From Salegentibacter maritimus (lineage in GTDB: Bacteria > Bacteroidota > Bacteroidia > Flavobacteriales > Flavobacteriaceae), in contig NZ_JAEHOK010000009.1 in the NCBI RefSeq assembly GCF_016236915.1, positions 62,001 to 126,000 of the forward strand: DNA of 64,000 nt, given 5' to 3'. Positions within the stretch are counted from its first letter, which is position 1; every line of letters begins with the position of its first letter. Of this stretch, positions 60,761 to 64,000 are shown one piece after another. The position numbers and the translations under genes are program-made. Below the pieces are notes generated by a model. It ran no database searches. It worked only from the letters and a program-made list of their open reading frames with translations, and was not told the origin of the DNA.

Positions 60761-62572
60761 TTACAGAGAATTAAATTTTTTCCGGGCCTGTTTTATAATT
60801 TCTGAAGCTGATGCCGTTTCAAGATGCTCTAAAGTAAATTGAGATTCGATCTCTTCAAGTTTTTTTAAGGCCGCTATATTGTTGTTCTTTTTAAACTCAT
60901 CTCTAAGAATCTGTAGTTTTTCAAAAGACTGAATTCCCGCCAGTAGTTTTTCAAATCGCAAAGAACTTCTTCCTTCAGGGTAAATAAAATAGGTATCCCC
61001 GGCGGCCCAGGTAGTAAACCTGCTGTCTAGTAGTGGTTCTAATACCCAGCTATTATAAGCCCAACGTAAGAATCCATCTAAATTACTGGCCGATGCATAC
61101 CAGGCGTACCATTCGGTTTCAGCGGGGCCGCTAAAAGTAAAACTGTTAGGTGCGGTATGACTGCAACTTGTATAAAAGGTTGAAATTTTGCCCGATTCCT
61201 TTCTTTGTTTCAAAACTTCGGGGGCAAAACTGCTTTCCATACTAAGGCAATAATCATCTACATAAGGATATAGTTCAGGATGTTTTGCACCTGCAAAAGA
61301 GATTTTAAAATTTTTATCGGCTTTATGAATCACTTTAATAGTTTCCTGCATGGTTTCCATAGGGCGTTCGTCCATAGCGATATAGGTTTTTTCAAACCAG
61401 CCTTTTTGTTTTAAATGCTTTGAAAAAGAAGATAACATGGCTACCCAAACTTCTTCATACAGTTCCTCACCGGGTTGGGTCTCCAGATATTGGGTTTTAT
61501 TGGAAGCTTCATCAAAATAAGCAAAGGTAAGTTTCCAGGGAATCATGGTATAAGCATTAATTTGTTTGGTTACACCAAGATTCATCATAAACTCCACCCA
61601 TTTATCAAACACATCAAAATTAAACTCCCATTCCCCATTCATTTTTTTGGTCCAGCGCACCATAGAATTAAAAGGATCGTGGGTTTGGCCATCCCAGGGA
61701 CGGTCAATAATACTGGCGGTTATAGATTTACCTCCTGCATTGGCATAAGGAGTCATTTCTTTTTTAAGGGCATCAAAATGTGCCTTACTCCATAAATTGG
61801 TTTGATAATAGCGCGCTACTGCATAGGGGTTCTGCCAAAGATCTAAATGAAAATTCCAATCTTTAGGTTTGGGCAACACGCGCTCACTTACATTTATTGA
61901 AATTGGAAGTTTTTGAATTGTTTTTGATGCAGAGCGTATTTTTATAGTTCCGGAATACAAACCGGGACTTACATTTTCCGGTACTTTTATAGACAGCCAC
62001 CCCGGTCTGCTAGTATTTTTCTCTACTTCTAAATTAGGGTTTATATGATCTATCACATCAGCTACAAGGGTAGAATCGAAGTTGGCGGGATTTCGATGTC
62101 CGCAGGCTCCTTTTCTGTCTTTATTAAGTTCATCGGTTAAAACATAGCGTACAAATGCGCTTTCAATATTATCTTTTGAAATACGGCTTTTTGTCGATTT
62201 ATGTTGTAAATCTGAAAGTTCTACTGAAATATCCAGATCTTTTTTTCCGGCAGAAACAACCCATTGTGCAGAAACCTTCTCGCCTCTCCAGGCTTGTAGC
62301 TCTATTTTTTTGGAAAGTGTATTTTTTGAAACAGGCTCTTCTTTTTTATAACGTTTATTGGTATCTCCCCAGCCAACTATGGTTTTATTGTTTTTTTTCC
62401 ATTCCTGAAGTGGAGTAGAGGTAGGGTTGTCTAATTCGATATAAGAACCTAAGGGGAATTTTTTCTGTCCGGTATTTTGACCTGAGTGGGTAACACCTTC
62501 CGGCACCTGGGAAAACAAGCTTCCTGATAGGAAAATAAAGCTCAGTAAAAAGACAGGTTTTAATGATTTCAT
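60761..62572 (-). CDS. GH123-like (DUF4091) glycoside hydrolase
   Basis: This 603-residue secreted protein has a signal peptide (1-21). The N-terminal beta-sandwich (about 25-230) has 'VVSAGKKDLDISVELSDL' and 'GWLSIKVPENVSPGLYSGTI'. A TIM-barrel follows ('DWNFHLDLWQNPYAVARYYQ'), with the Asp401-Glu402 pair in 'KTYIAMDERPMETMQ'. The C-terminal 'DGFLRWAYNSW' and 'GDTYFIYPEGRSSLRFEKLL' are DUF4091/GH123 hallmarks. Characterised GH123 enzymes are beta-N-acetylgalactosaminidases acting on glycosphingolipid-type or related glycans through an Asp-Glu dyad, so activity on GalNAc is plausible. It is in one operon with the PhoD-like, EEP and sulfatase genes. Confidence 0.88.
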   Translation of the reverse strand: MKSLKPVFLLSFIFLSGSLFSQVPEGVTHSGQNTGQKKFPLGSYIELDNPTSTPLQEWKKNNKTIVGWGDTNKRYKKEEPVSKNTLSKKIELQAWRGEKVSAQWVVSAGKKDLDISVELSDLQHKSTKSRISKDNIESAFVRYVLTDELNKDRKGACGHRNPANFDSTLVADVIDHINPNLEVEKNTSRPGWLSIKVPENVSPGLYSGTIKIRSASKTIQKLPISINVSERVLPKPKDWNFHLDLWQNPYAVARYYQTNLWSKAHFDALKKEMTPYANAGGKSITASIIDRPWDGQTHDPFNSMVRWTKKMNGEWEFNFDVFDKWVEFMMNLGVTKQINAYTMIPWKLTFAYFDEASNKTQYLETQPGEELYEEVWVAMLSSFSKHLKQKGWFEKTYIAMDERPMETMQETIKVIHKADKNFKISFAGAKHPELYPYVDDYCLSMESSFAPEVLKQRKESGKISTFYTSCSHTAPNSFTFSGPAETEWYAWYASASNLDGFLRWAYNSWVLEPLLDSRFTTWAAGDTYFIYPEGRSSLRFEKLLAGIQSFEKLQILRDEFKKNNNIAALKKLEEIESQFTLEHLETASASEIIKQARKKFNSL

Positions 62573-62608
62573 GCTTAATTTTTTTAATATGCTAAGTTTT
62601 AGCCTAAT

Positions 62609-64000
62609 TTAAGATTTGTAAGTATTTATTTGTTTAAAAGTAGTATTATTTTCCTTAGCTACCATATTTTTAAAAATTTTGCTTTTAATTTCTTTCGAAA
62701 AGAAGATTTTTACGGTATAAGTTCCTTTTTCAAAAACTTTGGGTTTAAAATTTTTAGTATTTATTTTAATGGAATAGATCAATTCATTTTTATCATTAAA
62801 TACTGAAATTACCGGTTTTAGGTTGGTTTTAAATCTCAATTCGGGTAACCAGGCTGTAGCTTTTCTAGCATAATTATCTTGCTGGGAAATGGTAATTGGC
62901 CATCCGGGATTTTGATTTTCGGGTGTTGGTTTAACAAGTCGCGGCCAACATTCAGTTTTAATAGTCCTTTTTTCTTTATTAAAAGTAACCAGGCCATAAC
63001 CGGTTGCCCGTTGACTAAGAATTTTAGGTTCTTGTGTGCTTTTATGCGGATTGGCGACGGCTAGCACACTTAATTTATTTCCAAAACCATCAATAAAATC
63101 GCCGGTGTAGGAAGGTTTTTTAAAAGTATGTTTAGAGAAATCTACAGGCGGCCAAAATCTTCTGGGCCAAATATTATTTAAGGCAGGCCCGGCAAAGGCA
63201 TAGCCGCTATCTCCGTGATTTTGTACTCCATATTGAATGAATGATCCCAAATGTTGGTCTCCCGCTATATGAAAGGCAAAAGCCTTTCTAATAATTGTAA
63301 TAGCTTCATCCCGTTTGTTGGCCGGCCAACCATTACTGTCCATATCTACCGTAAAGTCATCACCTTCTACATATTTCCCATTTTCAGGAATAGCAAGCGA
63401 TGGTACTACCTGATCGGTCAATTCATTTTTAGGTAGTGTAGCAACGGTAGCAAAGTTGGTTTGAGATAAGACAGCTTTCATTTCTGCGCCATTTTCCCAA
63501 TCCTCAACCCAATCTTCTAAAAATTTGTGCTGACGTTTGCCCAGTAATTCAGCTTCTATATTTTTATGCTTTTTTATATCAAAATCGGGATTGGTAATAA
63601 AGCCGTTCCACACTTTTGCTTCTTTGGGAAGTACATTTTTTGGAGCCGATTTAAATTTACGATCTTCCAATATGGCAAAGCTAATTCCGCCATAATTCCA
63701 ATGTGTATAATAAACATTTATGCCTTGCTTTACCGGTGTGGGATCAAATGGATCTGGAAGGTGGCTGGTTTGGGTAAACTGGATCATATTTACCCAATCT
63801 GCCGGCATTTTATAACCTCCCGAATCCTGGGCAGCAGCTCCAAAGTTTTTACTGGTATCGGCATTTTTCCCACTTTCACCCCAAACATTTCCGTGATAAA
63901 CATCATGGTCGTCGGGTATTATTGCACAGGGCTTGTGCCTAAATAGCTCACGATAGGACCACCCAAACATATACCATTTTCTAAGATAATCCAGGCTGGT
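62609..64000 (-). CDS. PhoD-like alkaline phosphatase/phosphodiesterase (5' end outside window)
   Basis: This is the C-terminal 463 residues of a larger protein. The reading frame stays open through 64000 ('TSLDYLRKWYMFGWSYRELF' at the edge), so the start is beyond the window. Metallophosphatase motifs of PhoD are visible: 'AIIPDDHDVYHGNVWGESG' and 'AFHIAGDQHLGSFIQYG'. 'ISFAILEDRKFKSAP' and 'WPRRFWPPVDF' are also typical. PhoD enzymes hydrolyse phosphate mono- or diesters using iron and calcium. It is the first visible gene of the PhoD/GH123/EEP/sulfatase unit. The C-terminal 60 residues are basic and beta-rich. Confidence 0.88.
   Translation of the reverse strand, partial: TSLDYLRKWYMFGWSYRELFRHKPCAIIPDDHDVYHGNVWGESGKNADTSKNFGAAAQDSGGYKMPADWVNMIQFTQTSHLPDPFDPTPVKQGINVYYTHWNYGGISFAILEDRKFKSAPKNVLPKEAKVWNGFITNPDFDIKKHKNIEAELLGKRQHKFLEDWVEDWENGAEMKAVLSQTNFATVATLPKNELTDQVVPSLAIPENGKYVEGDDFTVDMDSNGWPANKRDEAITIIRKAFAFHIAGDQHLGSFIQYGVQNHGDSGYAFAGPALNNIWPRRFWPPVDFSKHTFKKPSYTGDFIDGFGNKLSVLAVANPHKSTQEPKILSQRATGYGLVTFNKEKRTIKTECWPRLVKPTPENQNPGWPITISQQDNYARKATAWLPELRFKTNLKPVISVFNDKNELIYSIKINTKNFKPKVFEKGTYTVKIFFSKEIKSKIFKNMVAKENNTTFKQINTYKS

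Overview
The window is AT-rich chromosomal DNA from a marine-type member of the Bacteroidota, most likely Flavobacteriaceae. The evidence is four SusC/SusD outer-membrane pairs, an ECF sigma/FecR/STN-receptor set, a TPR histidine kinase with a LuxR-type regulator, promoters of the TTTG-N19-TAnnTTTG type, and no reliance on Shine-Dalgarno sites. Genus and species cannot be fixed from the sequence alone. No rRNA, tRNA, CRISPR array or intact transposase is visible.

Layout. (1) 0.3-7.1 kb: an ECF sigma factor, a FecR anti-sigma factor, an STN-bearing SusC receptor and a SusD lipoprotein, closed by a terminator. A decayed alpha/beta-hydrolase fragment and a lipoprotein follow. (2) 9.7-15.4 kb: a second SusC/SusD pair tightly coupled to a secreted alkaline-phosphatase-superfamily enzyme, closed by a terminator. 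(3) 15.7-42.5 kb: an accessory island of poorly characterised genes on both strands. It holds DUF1963, a DUF6892-like protein, two SUKH (SMI1/KNR4) proteins, a coiled-coil/vWA/adenylosuccinate-synthetase-like trio, a large helical protein, a DUF1266-like protein, TPR proteins, a TPR histidine kinase with response regulator, a possible Hcp-like protein, WG-repeat and leucine-rich-repeat proteins, and a 1665-residue DUF4132 (MolR-type) protein. (4) 43.3-64.0 kb: a large minus-strand polysaccharide-utilisation region. It holds a PhoD-like phosphatase (cut by the window end), a GH123-like enzyme, an EEP hydrolase, a sulfatase, two tandem SusC/SusD pairs, a DUF3472 lipoprotein, a GH84 hexosaminidase and an SDR threonine dehydrogenase. 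The enzymes point to a sulfated and/or phosphorylated, N-acetylhexosamine-containing glycan or glycolipid.

The most interesting result is in region 3. Seven transcription units spread over about 25 kb and both strands share one promoter design: an 18-bp imperfect palindrome (one copy is perfect), then exactly 21 bases, then a -7 box close to TAnnTTTG. This links the vWA/PurA-like operon, both SUKH genes, the lipoprotein, the 229-residue protein, the 109-residue protein and the DUF4132 gene into one predicted regulon, and marks the island as a candidate undescribed multi-gene system. The histidine kinase/response regulator pair in the middle is a natural candidate controller.

A second layer is a family of intergenic repeats (a head with an inverted repeat and a tail ending in GTAGTTTAC). 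There are long (about 98 bp) and short (about 43 bp) forms, placed mostly just downstream of minus-strand stop codons. Several ORFs that would extend into these repeats or across the shared promoters have been given shorter starts here.
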